A stretch of 64,000 nt of DNA, taken from positions 310,001 to 374,000 of the forward strand of contig NZ_BCVC01000001.1 in the NCBI RefSeq assembly GCF_001591545.1. Reading direction: 5' to 3'. A model generated the notes under the pieces. It was not told where the DNA came from, did not search any database, and saw nothing but the letters and a program-made list of their open reading frames with translations. How positions within the stretch are numbered: the stretch's first letter is position 1; each line of letters begins with the position of its first letter. The translations under genes and the position numbers were made by a program. The DNA comes from Lederbergia lenta NBRC 16444 (GTDB lineage Bacteria > Bacillota > Bacilli > Bacillales > Bacillaceae_C). This document shows positions 26,448-35,472 of the stretch, in pieces.

Positions 26448-26930
26448 TTAAATTAGCTTTCCAAAATCGATACGTTTGTTTAATGCAATCATCAGTGGAA
26501 TACCGACTGACATAACAACAAATTCCCCAATTGCAACAGTTAACCATGTGAATAGAAAAGGAAATCCAAGTGCAAGATTCAATTCAAACGCGATAATAAA
26601 CATCGTAAAGGTAAAGATGAGTGTATTAAATATCATCCTATTTCTCATACTTTTAATGAATCTCGCCGAAAAAATTGTTATGGATAAGGCAATAATCGAT
26701 TGGCTTACACCGAATACTAAATCAAACCAGCCTAGGGGTGAGAACAAGTTTGTTAGAAACACGCCAGCCACGATTCCAAAAATATACTTCTTATTAAAAA
26801 CAATAAGATGATTGAACACTTCAGAAACACGAAATTGGATGTTAGTGAATCCGAATGGGGCGATAAGTGCAAAAATCGCACAATATAACGCAGCTATTAC
26901 ACTGTTTATTACAAGTGTTTTTAATTTCAT
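26448..26930 (-). CDS. queT: QueT-family queuosine-precursor transporter
   Basis: A 160-residue membrane protein with about five helices, matching the QueT family of ECF transporter S-components for queuosine precursors such as preQ1. The conserved FTNIQFRVSEVFNHLIVFN and FLTNLFSPLGWFDLVFG segments are present. The energising ECF ATPases and the T-component are not nearby and are usually shared. Immediately upstream is a preQ1-I riboswitch whose tail contains the ribosome site, so translation should fall when preQ1 is abundant. That regulatory element strongly supports the substrate. Confidence 0.93.
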   Translation of the reverse strand: MKLKTLVINSVIAALYCAIFALIAPFGFTNIQFRVSEVFNHLIVFNKKYIFGIVAGVFLTNLFSPLGWFDLVFGVSQSIIALSITIFSARFIKSMRNRMIFNTLIFTFTMFIIAFELNLALGFPFLFTWLTVAIGEFVVMSVGIPLMIALNKRIDFGKLI

Positions 26931-26941
26931 AATATAAATCT

Positions 26942-26982
26942 CTCCCTAGTTTTTTTGCGTGGGATGGTTGCGAACCACGTAG
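26942..26982 (-). promoter_or_regulatory. preQ1-I riboswitch controlling queT
   Basis: Read on the minus strand, the leader contains the stem ACGTGG/CCCACG, the loop TTCGCAACCAT and the A-rich tail CAAAAAAACTAGGGAG. This matches the small preQ1-I H-type pseudoknot aptamer. The tail (CTAGGGAG) doubles as the queT ribosome site, which implies translational control. The aptamer starts about 50 bp before the gene. Confidence 0.88.
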
Positions 26983-27309
26983 TTTGAAAACCGTACTATA
27001 GTGTATCATATAGCCGTTGTTTCGGCTATATGAAAAATATGTATAAGAACTTTATCGGTGAAGATAAGGTACTTTCTATCGGGGTTATACACATAAAATG
27101 AAGAAAGTACCTTTAATGCATATTGGAAAATTGACTTCGTTTTTCGGGGGAGTACACTAACCACCCTGATAATACGTATAGCAGTTGGCGATAGGGCTGA
27201 TTTAATGGGGTACTTGTCTTGGGTACAAATTGACTTAATCACTCTTCCTACTGGTACAAAAAAGTGATTGGAAATAGGAAATAATGGAGAAAAACTATAA
27301 ACATATGGG
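26983..27309. other. Gene-free stretch with three inverted repeats
   Basis: No convincing gene is seen. A perfect 10-bp inverted repeat CATATAGCCG/CGGCTATATG (27007-27032) lies just upstream of the preQ1 element, in the probable queT promoter region. A perfect 11-bp pair AAGGTACTTTC/GAAAGTACCTT (27066-27076, 27103-27113) and a weaker AATCACT/AGTGATT pair (about 27238-27269) follow. An in-frame stretch on the minus strand at 27006-27242 has no ribosome site or recognisable motif. Confidence 0.5.
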
Positions 27310-27340
27310 AAAACACATCGATAGATTGATGTGTTTTTTA
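27310..27340. terminator. Hairpin terminator
   Basis: The perfect 10-bp stem AAAACACATC/GATGTGTTTT is followed by TTT. No plus-strand gene lies just upstream, so it may instead end the minus-strand transcript of the small peptide gene at 27520-27612. Confidence 0.6.
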
Positions 27341-27519
27341 TTTAAAAAGAAAAAAGAGAAAATAGATAGCTAATGTGATTAAACTACCTACTCTCTCATA
27401 AAGATTAATGCTTCAAGTGAATATTTATTTTTATCTCTTATAAATTCGGATAAGATAGTTTTGTAAAATGAAAAATGATGTGGTATTAAGAAGGGGAGGA
27501 TACAAAGGCATTTAGAAGA

Positions 27520-27612
27520 TTATCTTTTTGCTGTCGGTGGTACATGATCATGTGGTAAGTATTGTCCATACTCTTCAATTTTTTCAACTACTAATTTTAA
27601 AAACTTTTTCAT
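27520..27612 (-). CDS. 30-residue peptide gene, unknown function
   Basis: A short frame on the minus strand starts with ATG behind an ideal ribosome site, AAGGAGG, at about 7 bp. It encodes 30 residues beginning MKKFLKLVVEKIEEY and ending PPTAKR. The first half would form a basic amphipathic helix; the second half is polar and rich in His and Pro (HDHVPP). There is no cysteine, so a standard AgrD-type thiolactone is unlikely. It could be a signalling peptide, a small membrane-associated peptide or a toxin-like product. No exporter, protease or receptor gene adjoins it. The ribosome site is the main support. Confidence 0.55.
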   Translation of the reverse strand: MKKFLKLVVEKIEEYGQYLPHDHVPPTAKR

Positions 27613-27669
27613 GTAAATTCCTCCTTATTTTTCTGTACCATCATTATCCTATATTTAGAGGCTTTTCTT

Positions 27670-27732
27670 CAACCTCGATGAAAACGGGAACAACGACAAT
27701 GAAAGCGAGGTCAACGATTGTGAAAGCGTAAA
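27670..27732. repeat. Three imperfect tandem repeats, 21-bp period
   Basis: Three exactly phased 21-bp units (27670-27690, 27691-27711, 27712-27732) share the pattern CAAC-G-ATGAAA-CG. Each unit contains a TGAAANCG core that resembles half or more of a CcpA site. The remainder of 27733-27892 is AT-rich and holds no visible gene. Confidence 0.75.
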
Positions 27733-27892
27733 TCATAGAGTATTATCTTATGTTTTCGTAGTTTTTCTCGCTTTTACATATGTATGTGAATTTAAAATAC
27801 GGATGAATAGGGAGTAGATAATAGACAAGTAAGCGAATATAGGAAGTATAATAGATAGAAGATAAACAAGTTGAAAAAGAAGGGGTGAAATT

Positions 27893-28123
27893 ATGTATTT
27901 AACAATGGAAGAAACAGCGGAATATCTACAGTTTCCAGTAGCTTTTATAGAAAACCTTATTCAACAAGGGAAAATAAGAGCTCTTCACGATGGTGAAAAT
28001 TATTTAATCAATAAAGAACAATTTAATGATCACTTGGAGCAATTGGAAAAGTATAAAAAGCAATTAGCAGAATGGCAAGCAGAGCCATTGCCGGAGGATA
28101 TGGATATAAAAGATGAGGATTAG
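27893..28123 (+). CDS. Excisionase-type (MerR-like) helix-turn-helix protein
   Basis: A 76-residue protein whose first 50 residues form a winged-helix excisionase/HTH_17 domain: YLTMEETAEYLQFPVAFIENLIQQ, then GKIRALHDGENYLINKEQF. A charged helix and an acidic tail (EDMDIKDED) follow. Such domains often act as small DNA-binding regulators outside mobile elements, and no integrase is near. The ATG follows AAGGGGTGAAATT. It precedes the HAD hydrolase gene on the same strand by 86 bp and may share transcription with it. Confidence 0.75.
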   Translation: MYLTMEETAEYLQFPVAFIENLIQQGKIRALHDGENYLINKEQFNDHLEQLEKYKKQLAEWQAEPLPEDMDIKDED

Positions 28124-28209
28124 TCTCGGAATATTCACTGTATTTCAGGAAATTCATACTTTGCTGTGGTACACTAAAGGAAAGAAGCAACATGGAAAAG
28201 GGGATAGAC

Positions 28210-29355
28210 ATGATAAAAACAGTGTTATTTGATGTAGACGGGGTCTTATTAAGCGAAGAACGTTATTTTGATGCATCGGCATTGACCGTGTGGGAGATCT
28301 TGAATAGTAGTAATTATTTGGGGCTTGCTCCTGAAAAACATAAAACGGACTTTACTGATGAGGAAATAGATCATATTCGTGCGAAAGTTTTTGAACAGGA
28401 TCGTGTATTAGAATATTTGAAATCATGTGGATTGAATGCAAACTGGGATATGATCTATTTGACGGTAGGGTATCAGCTGATTCGACTTTTAGAGCAAGTG
28501 AAAGAAACGGAAAAATTAAATATTGAAAAATGGGTAACAAATGAAATGGACAGATCTGTATTGCAAGAAATTGCTACAGCTTTAACAGGGAAAAATATTG
28601 CTCTAGATTTTGCAGCTTTGCTAACTGATTTCGAATTAGCGGAAGCATCTAAAGCAGGATTATTTGCACATTTGGACCGACTTGCGCAAGAGCGATTAGG
28701 CGTTCATGCAACTGTATTTGGAAAAAAAGGAGAGTTGTGGTCAACATGTGAGCACGTTTCTCAAGAATGGTATGTTGGTGACCGATATGTATTAGCTTCT
28801 ACAGGAAGACCTTCTGTTCAAACTGGAAAAAAGGGATTTTTAACAGATGAAAAAATATTAGCCGATTCACAGGAGATATCTACTCTTTTTACTACGTTAA
28901 AAGAAAACGGAGTAACCATTGGCATTGGGACTGGGCGTCCTGAATTGGAGACAATTGAACCATTTAAATATTTAAATTGGCTAGAACATTTCGATGTCAA
29001 AAATATCGTGACTGCTGACGATGTACTTGCTGCAGAGCGTGAGTTTCCTGAAGCGCCGGCTTTGGCAAAGCCACATCCATATACATACGTACTAGCACTA
29101 TCTAGTAAAAAGAAGACCGCGACGGAATGTATAAAAGAGGCAATGCCAGTACCAAATGGCAAAGAAACAATGATTGTGGGCGATTCACTCGCGGATCTAT
29201 TGGCAGCACAAGAGATGGGTTGCACGTTTGTTGCTGTACTTACAGGTTTATCTGGAAAAGATGCTCGTTCGGAGTTTGAAAAGCGGAAAGTAGAATATAT
29301 ACTTGATAGTGTGCTTGATGTGAAAGAATTAGTTTTGTCTTTAAATAAAGAATAA
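28210..29355 (+). CDS. HAD-superfamily hydrolase
   Basis: A 381-residue HAD phosphatase-like protein. Motif I is DVDGV, with the predicted nucleophile Asp8 and acid/base Asp10. A later Thr and Lys region lies around IGIGTGRPE and AKPHPYTY, and motif IV is GDSLADL near the end. A large helical insertion between motif I and motif II makes it longer than usual phosphoglycolate-type phosphatases. ATG at 28192 is possible, but ATG at 28210 has the better ribosome site AAAAGGGGATAG. The substrate is unknown. A terminator follows. Confidence 0.85.
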   Translation: MIKTVLFDVDGVLLSEERYFDASALTVWEILNSSNYLGLAPEKHKTDFTDEEIDHIRAKVFEQDRVLEYLKSCGLNANWDMIYLTVGYQLIRLLEQVKETEKLNIEKWVTNEMDRSVLQEIATALTGKNIALDFAALLTDFELAEASKAGLFAHLDRLAQERLGVHATVFGKKGELWSTCEHVSQEWYVGDRYVLASTGRPSVQTGKKGFLTDEKILADSQEISTLFTTLKENGVTIGIGTGRPELETIEPFKYLNWLEHFDVKNIVTADDVLAAEREFPEAPALAKPHPYTYVLALSSKKKTATECIKEAMPVPNGKETMIVGDSLADLLAAQEMGCTFVAVLTGLSGKDARSEFEKRKVEYILDSVLDVKELVLSLNKE

Positions 29356-29364
29356 ATATAGAGG

Positions 29365-29400
29365 ATCCAGTCGAAATCTAATTATTCGCCTGGATTTTTC
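29365..29400 (+). terminator. Terminator after the HAD gene
   Basis: The stem ATCCAG/CTGGAT with a 19-bp loop is followed by TTTTTCT. Confidence 0.6.
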
Positions 29401-29415
29401 TATGTGAAAGGATTC

Positions 29416-29537
29416 CTCACTAGCCGTCGTGGGAAGTTTACTGTCCGTCGCTTTTATTTTACTGGCGGTGGCATAAGGTTTACTGTCCGCCACCCTGGCT
29501 TACAAGCTGTGAGGTGTAATTTACTGTCCATTCGCCA
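29416..29537. repeat. Imperfect tandem repeat, about 21-bp period
   Basis: The core TTTACTG occurs at 29437, 29458, 29479 and 29520, that is at steps of 21, 21 and about 2 x 21 bp, usually followed by TCCG. A degenerate unit at 29416 and another at about 29500 fill the series. The sequence differs from the 21-bp repeat at 27670 but has the same period. No gene is supported in this stretch. Confidence 0.65.
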
Positions 29538-29550
29538 AAAATGGAGACAG

Positions 29551-29581
29551 AAAAAGGACCGCACTTACTGGCGGTCCTTCC
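29551..29581 (-). terminator. serA terminator
   Basis: Read on the minus strand, AAGGACCGC/GCGGTCCTT forms a GC-rich stem with a short loop and ends in TTTTT, 12 bp after the serA stop. Confidence 0.88.
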
Positions 29582-29592
29582 AAGTAAAATAA

Positions 29593-31179
29593 TTAATTTG
29601 TCAGTTCGAGAAATTGTGCTCCAGCCAAACCGTTTAATTCAGTAAGTGCTTCTATGACATTTTGTTCTACTTTCTTATCTAGTGTCAATATCATAATTGC
29701 ATCTCCGCCAACATCCGCACGGCCAACTTGCATTGTCCCGATATTGATATCGAAGTCTCCAAGTGTAGACCCTACGCGTCCTATCATTCCAGGAATATCG
29801 TGATGTCTAATGTATAATAAATTATCTGGACGAACGTCTACGCGGTAATCATTCATCTTCACGATACGTGCTCCATAACCGTTAAGTACTGTTGCGCCGA
29901 TACTAGATTTAGTATCGCCTTTATATAAAGTAAGTTCTACATAGCTTGCGAATCCTTTACTTACTGGATTTTTCGCTACATTTGAAGAAACGCCTTGATC
30001 TTTTAATAGATGTAGTGAGTTGATTAGATTTACACTGTCGCCTAGATGATGAGAAAGGATACCTTTAATCATTGTACGCGTGAGTAAGTCTGTGTTTTCT
30101 TTAGCTAGCTCACCATAATAATTGATTTCTACTTTGTCTGGTGCTTCATTAAGTAGTTGGATAGCAAGCATACCCATTTGTTCGCCGAGGGTAATAAATG
30201 GTTGTAGCTTTTTATGTGTTTCACCAGAGATTTTCGGCATATTGACTGCATGACGAATGGAATCTGTTTCGAAAATATCAATGATTTCTTCACTTACTTC
30301 ATGAGCAACTTTTTCTTGAGCCTCTACAGTTGATGCACCTAAATGTGGTGTCACAACTACATTTGGATGTCCTAAAAGTTCATGGTTAGTTGAAGGTTCA
30401 GTTTCGAATACGTCCAATGCTGCTCCAGCAACCTGCCCAGATTGTAGGGCACGAACGAGAGCCGCTTCATCAATAATACCACCGCGAGCACAATTAACAA
30501 TACGCACACCTTGTTTTGTTTTAGCAAAAAATTTGTCATTAATGATGCCTCTAGTTTCCTTAATAAGTGGCGTGTGAATAGTAATAAAGTCAGCTTCATT
30601 TGCTATTTCATCTAGAGATGCTTTTGTAATACCAAGTTGTCCTGCTCTATCTTCTGTCAAATACGGATCATATCCAAGTATTTTCATACCAAAGCTTTTA
30701 GCTCTAGTAGTCACCTCTGTGCCAATTTTACCCATGCCAACAACACCAAGTGTTTTACCATACATTTCAACACCTTTAAAAGAACCACGTTCCCATTTCC
30801 CAACAGAAGTAGAAGCATGTGCATGTGGAATGCTTCGAGCAAGTGAAAGCATCATTGCCATCGTAAGCTCTGCAGCTGAAATTGTATTTGCTCCAGGCGC
30901 GTTAATAACGATAATTCCGTTTTTCGTAGCTGCGGCAACATCGATATTATCTACACCTACACCAGCGCGAGCTACGACGCGCATTTGTCCCGCGTTGTCT
31001 AGAATTTCTTCCGTTACTTGTGTCGCACTTCTAACGATTAGTGCATCATAATCACCGATAATGTTTTTTAGTTCTTCCGGTGATAATCCTGGTAGTTTAT
31101 CCACTTTGAATTTTGGGTGATCATATAATGCTTTTAATCCTGTGTCACTAATTGCTTCTGCTACAAGTACTTTATACAT
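29593..31179 (-). CDS. serA: D-3-phosphoglycerate dehydrogenase
   Basis: A 528-residue enzyme catalysing the first step of serine synthesis, oxidation of 3-phosphoglycerate with NAD. The substrate-binding half includes RSATQVT and RAGVGVDNID. The Rossmann domain has LGVVGMGKIG, and the catalytic His lies in VVTPHLGAS. An intervening ASB domain (about 320-450) and a C-terminal ACT domain (about 455-528, IPGMIGRVGSTLGDFDINI) complete the long form used by Bacillus. The ATG follows AGGAGGTAGG. A T-box leader upstream with a serine specifier places it under tRNA-Ser charging control. Confidence 0.97.
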   Translation of the reverse strand: MYKVLVAEAISDTGLKALYDHPKFKVDKLPGLSPEELKNIIGDYDALIVRSATQVTEEILDNAGQMRVVARAGVGVDNIDVAAATKNGIIVINAPGANTISAAELTMAMMLSLARSIPHAHASTSVGKWERGSFKGVEMYGKTLGVVGMGKIGTEVTTRAKSFGMKILGYDPYLTEDRAGQLGITKASLDEIANEADFITIHTPLIKETRGIINDKFFAKTKQGVRIVNCARGGIIDEAALVRALQSGQVAGAALDVFETEPSTNHELLGHPNVVVTPHLGASTVEAQEKVAHEVSEEIIDIFETDSIRHAVNMPKISGETHKKLQPFITLGEQMGMLAIQLLNEAPDKVEINYYGELAKENTDLLTRTMIKGILSHHLGDSVNLINSLHLLKDQGVSSNVAKNPVSKGFASYVELTLYKGDTKSSIGATVLNGYGARIVKMNDYRVDVRPDNLLYIRHHDIPGMIGRVGSTLGDFDINIGTMQVGRADVGGDAIMILTLDKKVEQNVIEALTELNGLAGAQFLELTN

Positions 31180-31246
31180 AATTGCTTCCTACCTCCTGTG
31201 GTATGATTGGTGTAGTATTTTTCATAGAAAAAATTATACTTCTTTA

Positions 31247-31450
31247 AAAATGAAAACGCCCCCATAACAGGCGCGTGCGCCTTGTTATGAGGGACGTAGT
31301 ATCGTGGTGCCACCCTCGTTCGCTATTTTTAGCTAAATAGCCTCGAGTTGATAACGACGTGCGCCGGGCCAATGGCCAGTTTAGAAGTGCTGGGTATTTA
31401 AAGAAAAAATATCGATTTTCACCAACCATCGATTCTCTTGAAATTCTTCT
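31247..31450 (-). promoter_or_regulatory. T-box riboswitch (serine) controlling serA
   Basis: On the minus strand the leader starts with a Stem I containing GATGGTTGGTG and ATCGAT pairs. The likely specifier is AGC at 31389-31391, just before ACTTCTAAACTGG, which is the usual position. The T-box sequence GAGGGTGGCACCACG spans 31303-31317. A terminator of CGTCCCTCATAACAAGGCGC and its complement with a T-run (31251-31297) follows. AGC encodes serine, agreeing with the serA gene 70 bp downstream. Uncharged tRNA-Ser should stabilise the antiterminator and permit transcription. Confidence 0.9.
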
Positions 31451-31686
31451 TTATACCTTCTTCATCATTACCTTTATTGTTATTCTGAATTAATTGAAAA
31501 TGAGTACACAGAATATATTACCACAGCATTTTATTAATATAAAGAGTTATATTTAAAAATGTAAAAAATATCTTTTATTACGTTCTTTTTAGCGTGATAA
31601 ATGCAAGATTCGTCAAAATACAATATAGTAAGAATAATTACCTTTATTTTAAATGAAATTATATTTTTATGGAGAGGGAGATATCA

Positions 31687-32670
31687 TTGATTAAACTTGG
31701 TGTAATAGGAACAAATTGGATTACAGATTCTCTAATTGAAGCGGCTTCCAATTTAACTGACTTTCAATTAAGTGCTGTTTACTCGAGAACGGAAGAAAAG
31801 GGGCGGGAGTTTGCTGACAAGTACAATGTGGATACTGTTTTTACAAATATAGAAGAGATGGCCCAAAGTGATAGCATAGATGCGGTTTACATTGCTAGTC
31901 CGAATTCATACCATGCTGAACAAGCTATTGTATTTCTTGAAAATGGTAAACATGTTTTATGTGAAAAGCCGATTGCATCTAATCCAAAAGAGTTGGAAGC
32001 TATGATTGATTCAGCTAAAAAGAATAAGGTATTGTTAATGGAAGCATTAAAGACAACGCTTATTCCAAGCTTTACTGCACTGCAACAAAATTTACATAAA
32101 ATTGGTCAAGTGAGACGATACTTTGCAAACTATTGTCAATACTCATCTCGATATGATGCATATAGGGGAGGAACTATTTTAAATGCTTTTAATCCGAAAT
32201 TTTCCAATGGATCACTGATGGACCTTGGCGTATATTGTATTTATCCACTTGTAGTTTTATTTGGAAAACCAAATAGCGTAAAAGCAAATGGAACGATGTT
32301 AGCATCTGGAGTAGATGGTGGTGGAAGTCTCATCCTGGAATACGATCAATTTGAGGCTGTCATCATGCACTCAAAAATAACGAATTCCTATCTACCATCT
32401 GAAATACAAGGGGAGGAAGGTAGTTTAGTCATCGACAAAATTTCTGCACCTGAAAATGTCGAAATCCGTTATCGCGATGGATCGGTAGAAAATATTAGTG
32501 AAGAAATCACTTATCCTACGATGTATTATGAAATGGAAGAATTCATTAACTTGATCAAGGCTGGCAAGCTAGAATCGTCTGTGAATACTTATGAAAATTC
32601 AATGATAACTTCACAGATTGTTGCTGAAGCAAGAAAACAAATGGGACTGATTTATCCGGCTGATCAATAA
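31687..32670 (+). CDS. Gfo/Idh/MocA-family oxidoreductase
   Basis: A 327-residue NAD(P)-dependent dehydrogenase. IKLGVIGTNWITDSLIEAA forms the cofactor loop in a GxGxNW variant, followed by the conserved CEKPIASNP and a C-terminal domain with GSLMDLGVYCIYPLVVLFG. It resembles YulF/YcjS-type proteins of unknown substrate. An in-frame ATG at 31669 overlaps the purine-rich ribosome site GGAGAGGGAG, so TTG at 31687 is preferred. It is the third member of this superfamily in the window but is not linked to the sugar locus. Confidence 0.87.
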   Translation: MIKLGVIGTNWITDSLIEAASNLTDFQLSAVYSRTEEKGREFADKYNVDTVFTNIEEMAQSDSIDAVYIASPNSYHAEQAIVFLENGKHVLCEKPIASNPKELEAMIDSAKKNKVLLMEALKTTLIPSFTALQQNLHKIGQVRRYFANYCQYSSRYDAYRGGTILNAFNPKFSNGSLMDLGVYCIYPLVVLFGKPNSVKANGTMLASGVDGGGSLILEYDQFEAVIMHSKITNSYLPSEIQGEEGSLVIDKISAPENVEIRYRDGSVENISEEITYPTMYYEMEEFINLIKAGKLESSVNTYENSMITSQIVAEARKQMGLIYPADQ

Positions 32671-32710
32671 GATGTAAGAGGTCATTAAATCAGAAAGATG
32701 GTGGTTCAAC

Positions 32711-35458
32711 ATGGCAAACGAAGAATCATTGATCCAAAAAATATATTATGAAAAAATATTAAAGGATGCAGATGAGAAGGTATATCCGGTTAAAGCATTA
32801 GGAGATTTGTACTTTAACGAATCAAAAAAAGATTTACCGGAGCTTTCAAACATTCGATTTGCTCAAGGGGAAGTATATTTTCACAATAGTGATTTTGAAA
32901 CAGCCATATTTAAATGGGAAAACATTCAAAATGAGTTGGAACCATGGGCAAAGAAAAATATGGCGGATGCTTATTTCGAATTGGATTTATTAGAAACAGC
33001 TGAAAATCTATATCAGTCTATTAAAACAGATTCAATAAATTTAAATACAGAAATCACTTTGCAACTATTTGGTTTATATTTAGCAATGCAAAGAATTGAA
33101 GAAGCAGATCAAATGATTAAAAATGCGGTTATTTTAAATCCGGGTTATCCTAATGTGACAAAATTAGCTCGCGCTTTCTTTGAAGAGCAACAGGATTGGA
33201 ATAGTGCAGTGGAACTGGCTGTAAATGAGGCGACAAGAACAAGGTCACTTCAATGGTTTAAGGTTTTAAATATGTACATTGAAAAAGGTTACACTAAATC
33301 AATGAAACCAGCTTATTTTATGCCAAGCTTGATCGTGTTGGCAGAGTTGGATATGGACGAATACGAAACAATTATTGTTCAATTTTGGTTAAGTTATGAG
33401 GAAGAAGGCGCTTATTTATCTTGGATAAAAGAGATAAGCCAATTAATACTCCAACAAGATTTTAATCATGAGTACACAATGCAGCGATTATCGGTTCTAT
33501 TTCAAAAGACTTATATAGAGTTAATGAAGGGGAATTATTATGTAACGACGCTTGAGCCTGTTATTCCTAACATGTTGAAATCTTGGATGAAAATAGCGGA
33601 ATCATCAAATGCTTTTTACGCATCCGCAAGTCTTCTAGCATGGGCGGATAACTTTCCTAGTACTATGGAGGAAGAGGATATTGGCAAGGCAGAGTTTATT
33701 TTAGCAAATACTTACTATGATAAAAGTATAATGTTAGAAATCCTAGACATTTTTAATGCGATTCAAGAAAAAGCCAATGATCACCAACTTGAAATAGATC
33801 AAACTTTGACATGGTTGATTAACAATATAGCGGATGTGGATACCCAACGTATCCTTTTAGGAGGGGACTCTGAAAGGATAGAGACTGGTTTAATCGCTTC
33901 TATCGTTGGGAATAATTTCAATCCGTCTCAACTAAATGCAGAGACAATTCTATATAGACATGGCTTTGATACATCTGTTCAAGGGATCACAGAAACTGGC
34001 ACTATTCCGGTTAATTCGCAATTAGACTTGGATGAAATTACAACTTCTCCAAAAACGATTATTGATGTTGCAATTTCCAATCCTTTTTTCGATAAAAATA
34101 AATTAGCGTTCGTGAATTTTCCGCATTTTAATTGGAAAAATGCTGAACAAAACGAAGTACCGGGGGCCATGAGGCTTGCCGACCGTCTATTATTTATCTT
34201 AAACGAAAATGCACCATTTACAAATAATGAACGGGCTAAGCTACTTATGATTAAGGAACAATTTCCTGAAATGCATATAGATTTCATCCTCAAGTTGTCA
34301 TATACAAGCGGTGATGACCAGGAAGTCCGTAATTTAGTGACTGAAACGGAAAAACGAATCCACATCTATTTTCCTGAATCACAGCTTCTTGCATATTCAA
34401 ATGAGTTGGATCAAGTGAATGAATGGGATACATTGGCGGAATTTCTTCTTGATAATACGAAAAAGGAAAATTGGCAACAGACTAGGACTTCAAAGGCATT
34501 ATTTTTTATTAGACAGGCTCTTAATCACTTACTACAACAACAAGTGAAAATAGAGCAGGAATTAGCTGAAACAATTGAACATGAAGAAGATAGTTTGTCG
34601 AAGCTTCAAGGATCTATTCACCAACTGCAGGATATGGAGGATGATAAGATAAGAATCATCCGAGAGGCATATCAAGCAATTAAAGTAGAGATTCAGACTG
34701 ATTTAGCGAAGAACATACCAGTCATTTTAAAAAAATCATCTGAGATCGTAAAAGAAGATAGTGATTTCAGGAGAATTCACTTAGATTTAAATGAGGAAAT
34801 GAACAAGAGAATCAATCACTATTTGCAGAATAATGTCATGCCTATTTATATAAGCTCACTCCAAGATTGGATCGCCTATGCGCAAACAGAGCTTACGATA
34901 AGTCAAGAACACCTATCAGAGTGGGAGAATAGCTTTAATACTATGTTAGGTGAGGATCGGGTGCGACTTGTATGTGATTTTCAAATACTTAATGATTGGC
35001 AAAGAGATGCTGGGCGGATGACGAGCACTTTCGATATGGAAAAAGAAAATATTATTTTACGAAGAACCCCTTCCCAAGTATTATTAAAAGGTGCTGGGAA
35101 ATTATTTGGAGTCATCCCAAAAAATAATGCAGTTTTGGCAAATGCTTATAAAAGTTTTATTGAAAATGAAAATTACCAGGAAGCAACAGAGTCTATATCT
35201 ATAAAGTTCTTTCGCCAATTTGAATTATTTGAAAAGGCGATTGCTCGCGATACGCATCTATTTTACAGAGAGGCGTTTAGTGAATTGAAACAAGCTGTGG
35301 ATGATCTATATGATGAAATGCAAATTAATCAATCAAACTTAGAAAAAATGAAATCTACTCCTGAAGTATTTCGGGATCCATTAACACTAATAGAAGTAAG
35401 GATACACCAATATGAATGGATGAGTCATGCAGATCAGCTTAAAATAGAATCACATTAA
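32711..35458 (+). CDS. Large TPR-like repeat protein, unknown function
   Basis: A 915-residue soluble protein. The N-terminal half is made of helical pairs with TPR spacing, for example [38 protein letters not shown] and [19 protein letters not shown] (about 45-160). The middle is helical with no clear motif. Residues about 600-720 are strongly charged and heptad-like, suggesting a coiled coil. No membrane segment, signal peptide, P-loop or catalytic motif is seen. It lies 14 bp before mgsA and is therefore probably co-transcribed with it. The size suggests a scaffold or assembly factor, but I do not recognise a named family. Confidence 0.7.
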   Translation: MANEESLIQKIYYEKILKDADEKVYPVKALGDLYFNESKKDLPELSNIRFAQGEVYFHNSDFETAIFKWENIQNELEPWAKKNMADAYFELDLLETAENLYQSIKTDSINLNTEITLQLFGLYLAMQRIEEADQMIKNAVILNPGYPNVTKLARAFFEEQQDWNSAVELAVNEATRTRSLQWFKVLNMYIEKGYTKSMKPAYFMPSLIVLAELDMDEYETIIVQFWLSYEEEGAYLSWIKEISQLILQQDFNHEYTMQRLSVLFQKTYIELMKGNYYVTTLEPVIPNMLKSWMKIAESSNAFYASASLLAWADNFPSTMEEEDIGKAEFILANTYYDKSIMLEILDIFNAIQEKANDHQLEIDQTLTWLINNIADVDTQRILLGGDSERIETGLIASIVGNNFNPSQLNAETILYRHGFDTSVQGITETGTIPVNSQLDLDEITTSPKTIIDVAISNPFFDKNKLAFVNFPHFNWKNAEQNEVPGAMRLADRLLFILNENAPFTNNERAKLLMIKEQFPEMHIDFILKLSYTSGDDQEVRNLVTETEKRIHIYFPESQLLAYSNELDQVNEWDTLAEFLLDNTKKENWQQTRTSKALFFIRQALNHLLQQQVKIEQELAETIEHEEDSLSKLQGSIHQLQDMEDDKIRIIREAYQAIKVEIQTDLAKNIPVILKKSSEIVKEDSDFRRIHLDLNEEMNKRINHYLQNNVMPIYISSLQDWIAYAQTELTISQEHLSEWENSFNTMLGEDRVRLVCDFQILNDWQRDAGRMTSTFDMEKENIILRRTPSQVLLKGAGKLFGVIPKNNAVLANAYKSFIENENYQEATESISIKFFRQFELFEKAIARDTHLFYREAFSELKQAVDDLYDEMQINQSNLEKMKSTPEVFRDPLTLIEVRIHQYEWMSHADQLKIESH

Positions 35459-35472
35459 AGGGAGGAAAAAAT

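Noticed and set aside
27528-27731. Plus-strand frame of 67 codons opposite the small peptide gene
   Set aside because: It has no ribosome site and its sequence is explained by the minus-strand peptide gene plus the 21-bp repeats.
27893-28123. Excisionase-like protein as evidence of a prophage or integrative element
   Set aside because: No integrase, attachment repeat or phage gene is nearby; such HTH domains are common in ordinary regulators.
29404-29592. Plus-strand frame of 62 codons between the HAD gene and serA
   Set aside because: It consists of the 21-bp repeat array and the serA terminator; no ribosome site or family match.
31244-31429. Minus-strand frame upstream of serA
   Set aside because: It lies entirely inside the T-box leader RNA and has no separate translation signal.
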